From Candidatus Omnitrophota bacterium (GTDB lineage: Bacteria; Omnitrophota; Gorgyraeia; 2-02-FULL-51-18; JAGOUK01): a stretch of DNA of 18,055 bases. The notes beneath the pieces were generated by a model. It saw only the letters and a program-made list of their open reading frames with translations. It was not told where the DNA came from and made no database searches. The translations under genes and the position numbers were made by a program. Positions 1 through 7,021 of the stretch are shown here, piece after piece. The first letter of the stretch is position 1. Every line of letters begins with the position of its first letter. The DNA lies in contig JADGBA010000001.1 of the NCBI GenBank assembly GCA_015231685.1, forward strand, positions 13,295-31,349. The letters are read 5' to 3'.

Positions 1-989
1 TGGGCTTCGGGCCGGTTTTGGCCAAAATCCGCAGGGGCGAAACAGAATTTTGCATATCACTTGTTCCGCTCGGCGGCTATGTGAAGCTTGCGGGAGAGAA
101 CCCGGACGAAGCCCGCGGGGAGCCGTGGGAATTCCAGGCTCACGGACCGATGCAGCGATTTGCAGTGATCATTGCCGGGCCGATTCTGAATGCGGTGCTG
201 GCATTCGTTATATTTTCGGCGATCATGATGACCGGACAACCCTCATTAACCACGCTCGTGGGTGAAGCGGTGGAAGGATACCCCGCATCTGCAGCCGGCA
301 TTCTTCAGGGGGACCGGATCGTTGAAGCGGGCGGTGAGAAAGTTGAGTTGTGGGAAGATTTGTTGATCGCGATTCGGAATAACCGTGAACCCGAGCTGCG
401 CTTGGCGGTCGAGCGGGAAGGTCGGACTCTCCGGATGGATCTGGTTCCGGAAACGCATGAATCCAAAGGGGTGTTTGGGCGAGCCCAACGCGTCCAACGG
501 ATTGGCGTGAAGCCCGCCGGTGAAACCGTGCGGATTCGTGTTTCGCCCTTGGAGGCGGTTCTTTTGGGCGCTCGAAAGGTCTATGACCTTGCCCTCATGA
601 TTCTGGGCTCGCTTTGGATGATCTTGACCGGTGCGGTGTCTTTCAAGGATTCGATGGCCGGCCCTGTCGGCATTTACTTCATGACGCAAGCGGCGGCCCA
701 AATCGGATGGGTGTACCTGCTTGATTTTACGGCGCGGCTCAGCGTGAGCCTGTGCGTGATCAATCTGCTGCCGATTCCTGTTCTGGACGGCGGTCATTTG
801 TTTTTCATTCTGATCGAGGCGGTGATCCGCCGTCCGTTGCCCGATCGGGTAAAGGATATCCTGACGAATCTGGGGATGGGACTCATCCTGCTTTTGACAG
901 CGTTTGTCATTTATCAGGACATGAATAACTTTGGTATCATGGAAAACATTCAGGCTCTCTGGAGAGCCATTGCGGAGAGGATACGATGA
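1..989 (+). CDS. rseP: RIP metalloprotease RseP (site-2 protease), 5'-truncated
   Basis: This is a membrane-embedded zinc protease of the site-2 family, which cleaves transmembrane substrates such as anti-sigma factors. The frame is open from base 3, so the start lies upstream of the window; about 30-35 residues, including the first HExxH zinc motif, are missing. What remains begins GFGP followed by RRGETEF and PLGGYVK, the usual sequence just after the zinc motif. A membrane segment follows (about 160-235), then a single PDZ domain (about 250-450). The second active-site motif NLLPIPVLDGGH lies at 762-797 and supplies the Asp zinc ligand. A final hydrophobic segment lies near 860-915. One PDZ domain and an estimated 360 residues in total resemble the short RasP/MmpA type more than the two-PDZ E. 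coli protein. The stop overlaps the proS start as ATGA. In many bacteria dxr or cdsA lies just upstream. Confidence 0.95.
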   Translation, partial: GFGPVLAKIRRGETEFCISLVPLGGYVKLAGENPDEARGEPWEFQAHGPMQRFAVIIAGPILNAVLAFVIFSAIMMTGQPSLTTLVGEAVEGYPASAAGILQGDRIVEAGGEKVELWEDLLIAIRNNREPELRLAVEREGRTLRMDLVPETHESKGVFGRAQRVQRIGVKPAGETVRIRVSPLEAVLLGARKVYDLALMILGSLWMILTGAVSFKDSMAGPVGIYFMTQAAAQIGWVYLLDFTARLSVSLCVINLLPIPVLDGGHLFFILIEAVIRRPLPDRVKDILTNLGMGLILLLTAFVIYQDMNNFGIMENIQALWRAIAERIR

Positions 990-2773
990 AATTCACCGAA
1001 TACCTTTTGCCCACCCTCAAGGAAATCCCACAGGACGCCGAATGTCTCAGTCACCGCCTTATGCTGCGTTCGGGAATGATCCGAAAGTTGGCCAGCGGCA
1101 CTTATTCCTATCTGCCGATGGGACTCAAGGTGCTGCAAAAAGTTGAATTGGTAGTGCGGGAAGAGATGAATCGCGCAGGCGCCCTTGAGGTTCTTCTGCC
1201 CGCGATCCATCCGGCGGATCTTTGGCGTGAAACGGGACGGTGGGATATTCTCGGCGCCGATATGGTGCATTTTAAGGATCGCCACGGACGCTGGAATGTG
1301 CTGGGGCCTACGCATGAGGAAATTATTACGGATTTGATCCGCCGTGAAATCAATTCCTACCGTCAGCTGCCTCTGACCCTTTATCAGATTCAGACCAAGT
1401 TCAGGGACGAGATGCGTCCGCGCTCCGGAGTGATACGCAGCCGTGAGTTTATTATGAAGGACGCCTACAGTTTTCACGCGGACGCCGAGAGCCTGAATCG
1501 AACCTACGAAGGAATGAAAGCCGCCTATTGCCGCATTTTTGAGCGTTTAGGGCTGGACTACAGTATCGTGGAGGCGGATCCGGGCGCCATGGGGGGGTCG
1601 GGATCCCAGGAATTTGTCGTCTTTTCTCCCGCGGGTGAAGATTGGATGGTGCAGTGCGGATCCGGCGGACCCGTGGTGAGTGTTGAAATGGCTTCGCGAA
1701 GCCTGAAAAATATTCAGCCTCCCGAAGCGGGGCCGGTACAGGTCAAAAGAATCCCCACTCCGGGAGCGTCCAGCATCGAGGCTGTTTCCGCTTTTCTCAA
1801 AACCGAACCCTCGAGAATGATTAAAGCCATAGTTTATGTCAAGGATGCGGTGCGCTTCTCGGAGTCCAAGCCGAACCCGTCCGATCTCTTTGTGGTGCTG
1901 GTCCGCGGTGATCACGAGGTCAGTGAGTATAAGATTCGCCGCCTATATCCGGGAGCCGCTATGGCGACTCCGGAGGTGATTGACGGATGCGGTTCAGCTT
2001 TCGGGTTCACCGGACCCATCGGTCTCCCGGGTATTGAGTGTTTGATCGACGAGGATATTCTGGAGGGGAATGAATTTTACACAGGAGCCAACGAGCGGGA
2101 TACCCATCTCGGAGGCGTTACACCTTCGGCGCTGATGGCGGAATTGGCCGGCCGCCATAAGGTCGGTGATTATCGACACGCCGTGCCCGGTGATCGCATG
2201 AGGACATCTGATGGTGAGGTTGATCTGGAATTCCGGACCGCCATCGAGTTGGGGCACATTTTTAAATTGAATCTCAGGTATTCCGAGCCTATGAAGGCTC
2301 ATGTTCTGGATGAAAGCGGAAAGGAGCGGCCGATCCTGATGGGGTGCTACGGAATCGGGATCAACCGACTCGTGGCCTCAGCGATTGAGCAAGCCAGCAC
2401 CGACAAGGGGATCGTCTGGCCTTCGAGGGCGATGGCACCGTTTGATATTCACCTGGTCTCGACCAGCATGGCGCAGGAGGATGTCCGGGCGGAGAGCGAG
2501 CGGCTGCATAAAGCCCTCGTTAACCACGGGCTGGAAGTTCTTTGGGATGACCGTGATGTGACGGCCGGTATCAAATTCAACGATGCCGATTTGATCGGTA
2601 TTCCTATCCGCATCATTGTCGGCCCCAAGGCACTTAAGGCGGGAGAAATGGAGATTAAGGTTTATCCGGAGGCGGAAGTGAAGCGGGTCCGGGTTGAGGC
2701 CGTAGCCGGCGAAATTATTCGTCTTTGCTCGGCCGAGGCTCCCATCGGCTCTGCGGAGACCAAAACCCGATAG
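986..2773 (+). CDS. proS: Prolyl-tRNA synthetase, bacterial type with editing domain
   Basis: This class II aminoacyl-tRNA synthetase charges tRNA-Pro in the cytoplasm. The 595 residues match the long bacterial type (about 570). Motif 1 lies near residues 45-80, and TGRWD at 83-87 begins a conserved block. Motif 2 (FRDEMRPRSG) spans 139-148, and motif 3 (GCYGIGINRL) 453-462. Between motifs 2 and 3 sits a YbaK-like insertion (about 235-395) that clears mischarged Ala-tRNA-Pro. Its SRMIK segment ends at K280, which matches the conserved editing lysine near residue 279 in E. coli. The anticodon-binding domain occupies about 485-580. The start ATG overlaps the rseP stop by four bases (ATGA), with GGAGAGG about 5 bases upstream, so the start is firm. 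The 3' end is followed by the rimP promoter region. Confidence 0.98.
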   Translation: MKFTEYLLPTLKEIPQDAECLSHRLMLRSGMIRKLASGTYSYLPMGLKVLQKVELVVREEMNRAGALEVLLPAIHPADLWRETGRWDILGADMVHFKDRHGRWNVLGPTHEEIITDLIRREINSYRQLPLTLYQIQTKFRDEMRPRSGVIRSREFIMKDAYSFHADAESLNRTYEGMKAAYCRIFERLGLDYSIVEADPGAMGGSGSQEFVVFSPAGEDWMVQCGSGGPVVSVEMASRSLKNIQPPEAGPVQVKRIPTPGASSIEAVSAFLKTEPSRMIKAIVYVKDAVRFSESKPNPSDLFVVLVRGDHEVSEYKIRRLYPGAAMATPEVIDGCGSAFGFTGPIGLPGIECLIDEDILEGNEFYTGANERDTHLGGVTPSALMAELAGRHKVGDYRHAVPGDRMRTSDGEVDLEFRTAIELGHIFKLNLRYSEPMKAHVLDESGKERPILMGCYGIGINRLVASAIEQASTDKGIVWPSRAMAPFDIHLVSTSMAQEDVRAESERLHKALVNHGLEVLWDDRDVTAGIKFNDADLIGIPIRIIVGPKALKAGEMEIKVYPEAEVKRVRVEAVAGEIIRLCSAEAPIGSAETKTR

Positions 2774-2776
2774 GAC

Positions 2777-2805
2777 TTGAAAAGCACCGCTTAATTTGAT
2801 ATCGT
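2777..2805 (+). promoter_or_regulatory. Putative sigma70-type promoter for rimP-nusA-infB
   Basis: TTGAAA (2777-2782, 5 of 6 to the -35 consensus) is followed after exactly 17 bases by TATCGT (2800-2805, 4 of 6 to the -10 consensus). It begins four bases after the proS stop and sits in the most AT-rich gap of the window. Transcription would start near 2812, giving a leader of about 80 bases before the proposed rimP start. No other gap here has as good a promoter match. This is a consensus match only, and sigma preference in this lineage is unknown. Confidence 0.5.
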
Positions 2806-2830
2806 AGCATAACTTCAATTGGTTGCTCGC

Positions 2831-2862
2831 AAAAGTGGGTTTATGACCCACTTTTTTTATTT
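2831..2862 (+). terminator. Intrinsic terminator or attenuator hairpin in the rimP leader
   Basis: A perfect 10-bp stem, AAAAGTGGGT (2831-2840) with ACCCACTTTT (2846-2855), closes a 5-base loop TTATG (2841-2845). T-rich sequence follows (2852-2858, then ATTT). This is a textbook rho-independent terminator on the + strand. It could end rseP-proS transcription, or act as an attenuator for transcripts from the promoter at 2777-2805, since it lies between that promoter and rimP. A similar GUGGG/CCCAC stem with a U-run is known as the rimP-leader in gammaproteobacteria, but whether the two are related is unknown. Confidence 0.8.
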
Positions 2863-2878
2863 GGGTCAGGGTATAAAC
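2839..2878 (+). promoter_or_regulatory. Alternative leader fold competing with the terminator stem
   Basis: GTTTATGACCCA (2839-2850) contains the loop and part of the 3' arm of the terminator. It can instead pair downstream: TGACCCA (2844-2850) with TGGGTCA (2862-2868), and GTTTA (2839-2843) with TAAAC (2874-2878), leaving a small bulge. The two folds cannot coexist. The partner lies after the U-run, so the alternative can form only in read-through transcripts, where it would reshape the region just before the proposed rimP ribosome-binding site (2884-2888). This is an inference from base pairing alone. Confidence 0.35.
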
Positions 2879-2893
2879 GGACTAAAGGCATTG

Positions 2894-3370
2894 TTGAATC
2901 ATCCGGAAGATCTTGAGAATAGAATTTTACAAATCTTTGAAAATAAAATAGATATATCGGTGTACGGCATTGATTTGGTAAGGGTGAGGCGAACAAATTC
3001 AAAGATAATGGTTTCGGTTTTGATGGATCGCGTGGACGGCGGCATTACTCTGGGGGAGTGCGCTGGTTGGAACAAGCGGTTCAGGGGCTATCTGGAAGAA
3101 GCCGCGCTGACGCCGCAGCCGTGTGAAGTTGAAGTTGCGAGTCCGGGGATTGACCGGCCCTTCAAGACCTTGAATCAGTGCCGACGCGCGATTGGCAAGA
3201 AGATTGAGCTGGTGATGGTTTTGGATGGTGGCGTGGAAGAAAAGGCAGTGTGGCGTCTTGCGGAACTGCGAGGCTCGATTCTGGTCCTCGAGAACGAAAA
3301 AGGGTCACCCGAGCGCCATGAAGTGTCTTGGGATTCGGTGCGATCGGTACGTGCCGTCGTTGAATTTTGA
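2894..3370 (+). CDS. rimP: Ribosome maturation factor RimP
   Basis: RimP binds the free 30S subunit and helps late assembly. The family signature is clear: GIDLV near residue 25, then ITLGEC, EVEVASPGIDRPF and a C-terminal SH3-like half ending HEVSWDSVRSVRAVVEF. The start is uncertain. TTG at 2894 gives 158 residues, matches the family's usual N-terminus, and has AAAGG (2884-2888) 5 bases upstream. TTG at 2891 is almost equivalent. An ATG at 2843 would give 175 residues, but it lies inside the terminator loop and lacks a good ribosome-binding site. The first 100 bases are AT-rich compared with neighbouring genes. It is the first gene of the rimP-nusA-infB operon. Confidence 0.92.
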   Translation: MNHPEDLENRILQIFENKIDISVYGIDLVRVRRTNSKIMVSVLMDRVDGGITLGECAGWNKRFRGYLEEAALTPQPCEVEVASPGIDRPFKTLNQCRRAIGKKIELVMVLDGGVEEKAVWRLAELRGSILVLENEKGSPERHEVSWDSVRSVRAVVEF

Positions 3371-3401
3371 TTTTGTATTTTAGAGAGAGAAGAAGGTGCC
3401 T

Positions 3402-4793
3402 ATGTTTAACGGAACTGAACTGATTGCTGTTCTGGAACACCTCGAGCGGGAGAAAGGCGTCAGCCGGCAGGTTCTAATTGAAGCCATTCAGGCGGCACTG
3501 GAGTCGGCCGCCAAGAAAATCCTGCACGATAAGGACGTGCCTGTGGAAGCGAAAATTGATCCCGTCACCGGCGAGATTTCTGTGTTATCCGAGGGCAAAA
3601 AGGTCAAAAGCAGTGAATTCGGGCGAATTGCCGCGCAAACCGCCAAACAGGTCATCATTCAGAAGATTCGTGACGCTGAACGGGATGTTGTCTACGAAGA
3701 ATTTGAGCCCAAAGTGAATCATGTGATCAGCGGCACCGTGTTCCGCTATGATAAGGGGGCGGTGGTGGTGGATTTTGGAAAAGCGGAAGCGATTCTTCCC
3801 AAGCGGGAGCAGTCCGCGAGGGATGTGTATCGACAGGGCGACCGCATCCGGGTTTTTGTGACCGAGGTATCCAAGACTCAAAAAGGGCCGCAAATCATTG
3901 TTTCGCGTAATCATGCGGGGCTTCTGAAACGCCTCTTTGAAATGGAGGTTCCGGAGGTATTGGATTCCATCGTTGAGATCAAGAGCGTTGCTCGCGAGGC
4001 AGGTGATCGCTCCAAAATCGCGGTGTATTCCAAAGACGAGAAAGTCGATTGTGTTGGCGCCTGTGTCGGGATGCGGGGATCGCGCGTCAAAAATATTGTC
4101 CGGGAATTGCAGGGAGAAAAGATCGATATTGTTCGTTGGAATGAGAGTATCGTCGAATACGTGAAAGGCGCGATGAGCCCGGCGGAATGTGTCGAGATCA
4201 GGGTTGCGGATGCCGACCAAAAGAAAATCGAAGTGATCGTCGAGGATGATCAGCTGTCTCTGGCCATCGGAAAAAACGGTCAAAATGTTCGATTGGCCTC
4301 CAAATTAACGGGGTGGAATATCGATATCCGATCAAAAAGCACCCCCAAAAACGCCGCTTTGGCTCGACCTGTTTCGGAGCTCGAGTCGGTGGGCGATGGT
4401 CTTTCGGAAAAGTTGACAGCTGCCGGATTGGAAACCGTGAAAATTCTTCTTGATAAGGGCCGGGAAGCGCTGGCGGGCATCGAGGGGCTGGAAGCGCAGC
4501 AGGCAGAGGCGGTCTGGGAAGAGGCTCAGATCGTTAAGCGAGACGCTGAGGTCGCCGCCCGTAAAGGTGAGAATTCAGCAGAGAGTGCGGCTGAAGAGCC
4601 GTCAACTGAAGATTCCGCCGAAAATGAGCTTGTGAAATCCGTGAAGGCAAAGCTTATGGCCAAAGATGCAGATTCGGAAGGCGGCGAAGCCGTTGCGCCG
4701 GCCGACCAGGAAAATGAAGACGGGGAAGATGGGGGAGAGCGTGGAGAAGAAAGCACCAAAGAAAACGACTCGCAAGAGTCCGACAAAGGCTAA
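3402..4793 (+). CDS. nusA: Transcription termination/antitermination factor NusA
   Basis: NusA binds RNA polymerase and nascent RNA, and tunes pausing, termination and antitermination. Domains in order for the 463 residues: polymerase-binding N-terminal domain (1-105), S1 domain (105-172), KH1 with GMRG (223-226), KH2 with AIGKNGQNVRLA (288-299), one helix-hairpin-helix repeat (about 325-380), and a strongly acidic tail rich in Glu, Asp and Ser (385-463). I chose the ATG at 3402 because AGAAGG (3391-3396) lies 5 bases upstream; a GTG at 3396 overlaps that site itself. The gene lies 31 bases after rimP and overlaps infB in another frame. NusA often regulates its own operon, which fits the leader upstream of rimP. 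The tail stands where some relatives carry a second acidic repeat. Confidence 0.97.
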   Translation: MFNGTELIAVLEHLEREKGVSRQVLIEAIQAALESAAKKILHDKDVPVEAKIDPVTGEISVLSEGKKVKSSEFGRIAAQTAKQVIIQKIRDAERDVVYEEFEPKVNHVISGTVFRYDKGAVVVDFGKAEAILPKREQSARDVYRQGDRIRVFVTEVSKTQKGPQIIVSRNHAGLLKRLFEMEVPEVLDSIVEIKSVAREAGDRSKIAVYSKDEKVDCVGACVGMRGSRVKNIVRELQGEKIDIVRWNESIVEYVKGAMSPAECVEIRVADADQKKIEVIVEDDQLSLAIGKNGQNVRLASKLTGWNIDIRSKSTPKNAALARPVSELESVGDGLSEKLTAAGLETVKILLDKGREALAGIEGLEAQQAEAVWEEAQIVKRDAEVAARKGENSAESAAEEPSTEDSAENELVKSVKAKLMAKDADSEGGEAVAPADQENEDGEDGGERGEESTKENDSQESDKG

Positions 4794-6966
4794 AGCCGCC
4801 AAGACGACGCGAACAGCGTCCAAGCCGAAGGCGGGATCGGCGTCAACGGCCGCAAAGACACGATCGGTCAGCGCGGGGAAGACGGCCGCCGAAGCGCCGC
4901 CGAAGTCAAAAACGGAAACCGCGCCGGCCGAATCGCCGAAGGAAACTCCTGCGCCCCAGACGGCTTCTCTAAAGATTCCGGCTGCGCCGGTTGAATCCGC
5001 TCCGGATCGGGTTGAATCTCCGAAGTCTGAGTCTCTTAAGCCCGCGCCTCCAAAGCCTGAGGCCCCCAAGTCCGTGCCTCCCAAATCCGAAGTTCTTAGG
5101 ACTGAGCCTCCCAAGCCAGAGGCTGCCAAACCCGAGCCTCAAAAGGCGGTTTCTTCAACCGAAACCGCGAAGGCGGCGCCGAACGCCTCAGCGTCAACCC
5201 CCTCACTTAAGGCCCTGCAGCTGCAGACCCCCATTACGGTCAGGGAGTTGGCGGTGGCGATTGAAGCCAAGCCTACGGAGTTGATTGCCAAGCTGATACA
5301 AGCCGGTGTTTTTGCCTCAATGAATCAGTCTATTCCTTTTGATGCGGCAGCCAAATTGGCGGCTGAGTTTGGTTACAAGATTGAAGCGTTTCATGAGCTT
5401 GAACATGATTTGTCCAAGATTCATCATAGTGATGTGGACCGTGAAAAGCTAGTGGTCCGACCGCCGATTGTGACGCTTATGGGCCATGTGGACCACGGCA
5501 AGACCTCGCTTCTCGATGCGATCCGTAAATCCAAAGTCGTGGAATCTGAATCCGGCGGCATCACGCAGCACATTGGTGCGTATGAAGTGTTTCTACCCAA
5601 AGGGGCGGTAACCTTTTTGGATACCCCCGGCCATGAAGCCTTCACCGCAATGCGTTCCCGGGGTGCCCGCGCGACGGATATCGTGGTTCTGGTCGTAGCG
5701 GCTGATAGCGGGATCATGCCTCAAACCGAAGAGGCGATTCATCATGCGAAGGCCGCAGAGGCAACAATTGTCGTGGCGATCAACAAGTGTGATTTGCCAG
5801 CGGCAAATGTGGATCGCGTGAAGAAGGAGCTCGCCGAGAGGGATTTGGCGCCGGAGGACTGGGGCGGCAAGACGATCACGGTCAGCGTGTCCGCTAAGAC
5901 CGGTCAGGGGATTGATGAGCTTTTGGAGATGCTTTTGTTGGAATCGGAGGTTCTGGAGCTTCGGGCCAATCCCGAAGCGCCCGCCCGGGGAACGGTCGTT
6001 GAGGCGGAGCTTTCCAAGGGAAAAGGACCGATAGCTACCTTTTTGGTTCAGGACGGAACTTTGCGGTTGTCTGATACCGTGGTGTGCGGAACATATAGCG
6101 GCCGTGTTAAGGCCATGGTGAACGATCGGGGTCAGAGAATTAAGGAAGCGCCGCCCTCGACTCCGGTTGAGGTGCTGGGACTCTCGGGCGTACCTCAGGC
6201 GGGTGATGTTTTTTATGTGGTCAAGAATGAGGTTAAAGCCCGTGAGTTAATCGAAGAGAAGCGGCAGAGTCTCTTGGAACGGTCGCGCTCGGGACCCGCG
6301 CATATTACTCTTGAGCAGCTCCATGAGCAGATTCAGGCCGGTAAGATCAATACGCTCAATCTGATCGTTAAGGCGGATGTTCAGGGCTCCCTTGAGGCGC
6401 TGATTGCCACGCTTTCCAAAATTGAGGAAAAAGAAGTCAAGTTGAACATTATTCATTCAGGCACCGGTGACATCAGCGCATCCGATGTCATGTTGGCTTC
6501 CGCATCCAATGCCATCGTGATCGGGTTTCATGTCGCCGTTGCGGCAGATGCCGAGGCTTTGCGGCGGCGCGAGGAAGTAGACGTCCGGGTCTACGAAATT
6601 ATCTATGAGCTCAAGACTGCCATTTTGAAAGCGCTCGAGGGCCTGCTTGAGCCGGAGGAGAAGGAGATCTCCGTCGGCAAAGCCCGGGTTCGGCAGGTGT
6701 TTCGTGTTTCCAAAATCGGCGCTGTGGCCGGATCCAAGGTCGAAAAGGGAAAAATTGTTCGGAATGCGCGGTGCCGTGTGTTTCGGGACGGAAAGATTGT
6801 TTTTGAGGGCCGGATCGGCGGATTGAAGCGTTTCAAGAATGATGCCCGTGAGGTCGCGGAAGGGTTTGAATGCGGGATCACGGTGGACGGTTTTGCCGAT
6901 TTTGAGGAAGGCGACGAAATCAAGGCCTATACGGTCGAAACACAGGCGCGGACCTTCTCGAGTTAG
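4729..6966 (+). CDS. infB: Translation initiation factor IF-2
   Basis: IF-2 is the GTPase that brings fMet-tRNA to the 30S subunit and promotes subunit joining. Of 745 residues, 1-160 are a disordered Lys/Pro/Ala/Glu-rich head. An IF2_N helical module follows (about 160-220). The G domain (about 247-405) has GHVDHGKT (252-259), GGITQ (276-280), DTPGHEAF (298-305), NKCD (352-355) and SAK (388-390). Domains II, III (KADVQGSLEAL, 548-558) and IV (about 645-740, tRNA-binding) complete a full-length factor. The start is uncertain: ATG 4714, ATG 4729 and GTG 4741 are in frame, each with purine-rich sequence very close upstream, and all lie inside the nusA tail (overlap 53-80 bases). I give ATG 4729 as the middle choice. 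The head contains a degenerate repeat. rbfA and truB do not follow. Confidence 0.96.
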   Translation: MGESVEKKAPKKTTRKSPTKAKAAKTTRTASKPKAGSASTAAKTRSVSAGKTAAEAPPKSKTETAPAESPKETPAPQTASLKIPAAPVESAPDRVESPKSESLKPAPPKPEAPKSVPPKSEVLRTEPPKPEAAKPEPQKAVSSTETAKAAPNASASTPSLKALQLQTPITVRELAVAIEAKPTELIAKLIQAGVFASMNQSIPFDAAAKLAAEFGYKIEAFHELEHDLSKIHHSDVDREKLVVRPPIVTLMGHVDHGKTSLLDAIRKSKVVESESGGITQHIGAYEVFLPKGAVTFLDTPGHEAFTAMRSRGARATDIVVLVVAADSGIMPQTEEAIHHAKAAEATIVVAINKCDLPAANVDRVKKELAERDLAPEDWGGKTITVSVSAKTGQGIDELLEMLLLESEVLELRANPEAPARGTVVEAELSKGKGPIATFLVQDGTLRLSDTVVCGTYSGRVKAMVNDRGQRIKEAPPSTPVEVLGLSGVPQAGDVFYVVKNEVKARELIEEKRQSLLERSRSGPAHITLEQLHEQIQAGKINTLNLIVKADVQGSLEALIATLSKIEEKEVKLNIIHSGTGDISASDVMLASASNAIVIGFHVAVAADAEALRRREEVDVRVYEIIYELKTAILKALEGLLEPEEKEISVGKARVRQVFRVSKIGAVAGSKVEKGKIVRNARCRVFRDGKIVFEGRIGGLKRFKNDAREVAEGFECGITVDGFADFEEGDEIKAYTVETQARTFSS
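5014..5148 (+). repeat. Degenerate PKPE/PKSE repeat region inside infB
   Basis: Residues 96-140 of IF-2 carry repeated short units of the type PPKPEA, APKS, PPKSE, PPKPEA and KPEPQK. The DNA repeats a CCTCCCAAGCC-GAG-like theme with imperfect copies and variable spacing, so it looks like slippage-derived low-complexity coding sequence and not a mobile or structured repeat. Such heads vary greatly in length between IF-2 proteins, and this region may vary between strains. Confidence 0.6.
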
Positions 6967-6991
6967 TCTCGTGCACTCCTCGAGGGGCCGG

Positions 6992-7021
6992 ATGAACAAC
7001 GTAATCATCAGAGGTTCATGA
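6992..7021 (+). CDS. Possible 9-codon minicistron coupled to trpS
   Basis: ATG at 6992 opens a reading frame MNNVIIRGS whose TGA (7019-7021) overlaps the trpS ATG as ATGA. A strong ribosome-binding site, GAGGGG (6982-6987), lies 4 bases upstream. It looks better than the one immediately before trpS (GAGG, 7011-7014, 3 bases away). It has no Trp codon, so it is not a classical Trp attenuator peptide. It may serve only to hand ribosomes to trpS, or may be chance. I do not recognise the peptide. Confidence 0.25.
   Translation: MNNVIIRGS

Noticed and set aside
246..797. Antisense reading frame of about 180 residues within rseP, and similar long antisense frames in most genes
   Set aside because: They are mirror frames of strongly conserved coding sequence, have no family features, and are expected from the codon bias of the + strand genes.
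2819..2893. Longer rimP frame from TTG 2819
   Set aside because: It would run translation through the whole terminator hairpin, has no ribosome-binding site, and the added residues do not resemble the RimP N-terminus.
3396..3401. GTG 3396 as nusA start
   Set aside because: The G of this GTG belongs to the AGAAGG ribosome-binding site that fits ATG 3402 with 5-base spacing.
4666..4713. infB starting at ATG 4666
   Set aside because: There is no ribosome-binding site near it, and it would extend the overlap with nusA to 128 bases; the later starts are enough for a full-length factor.
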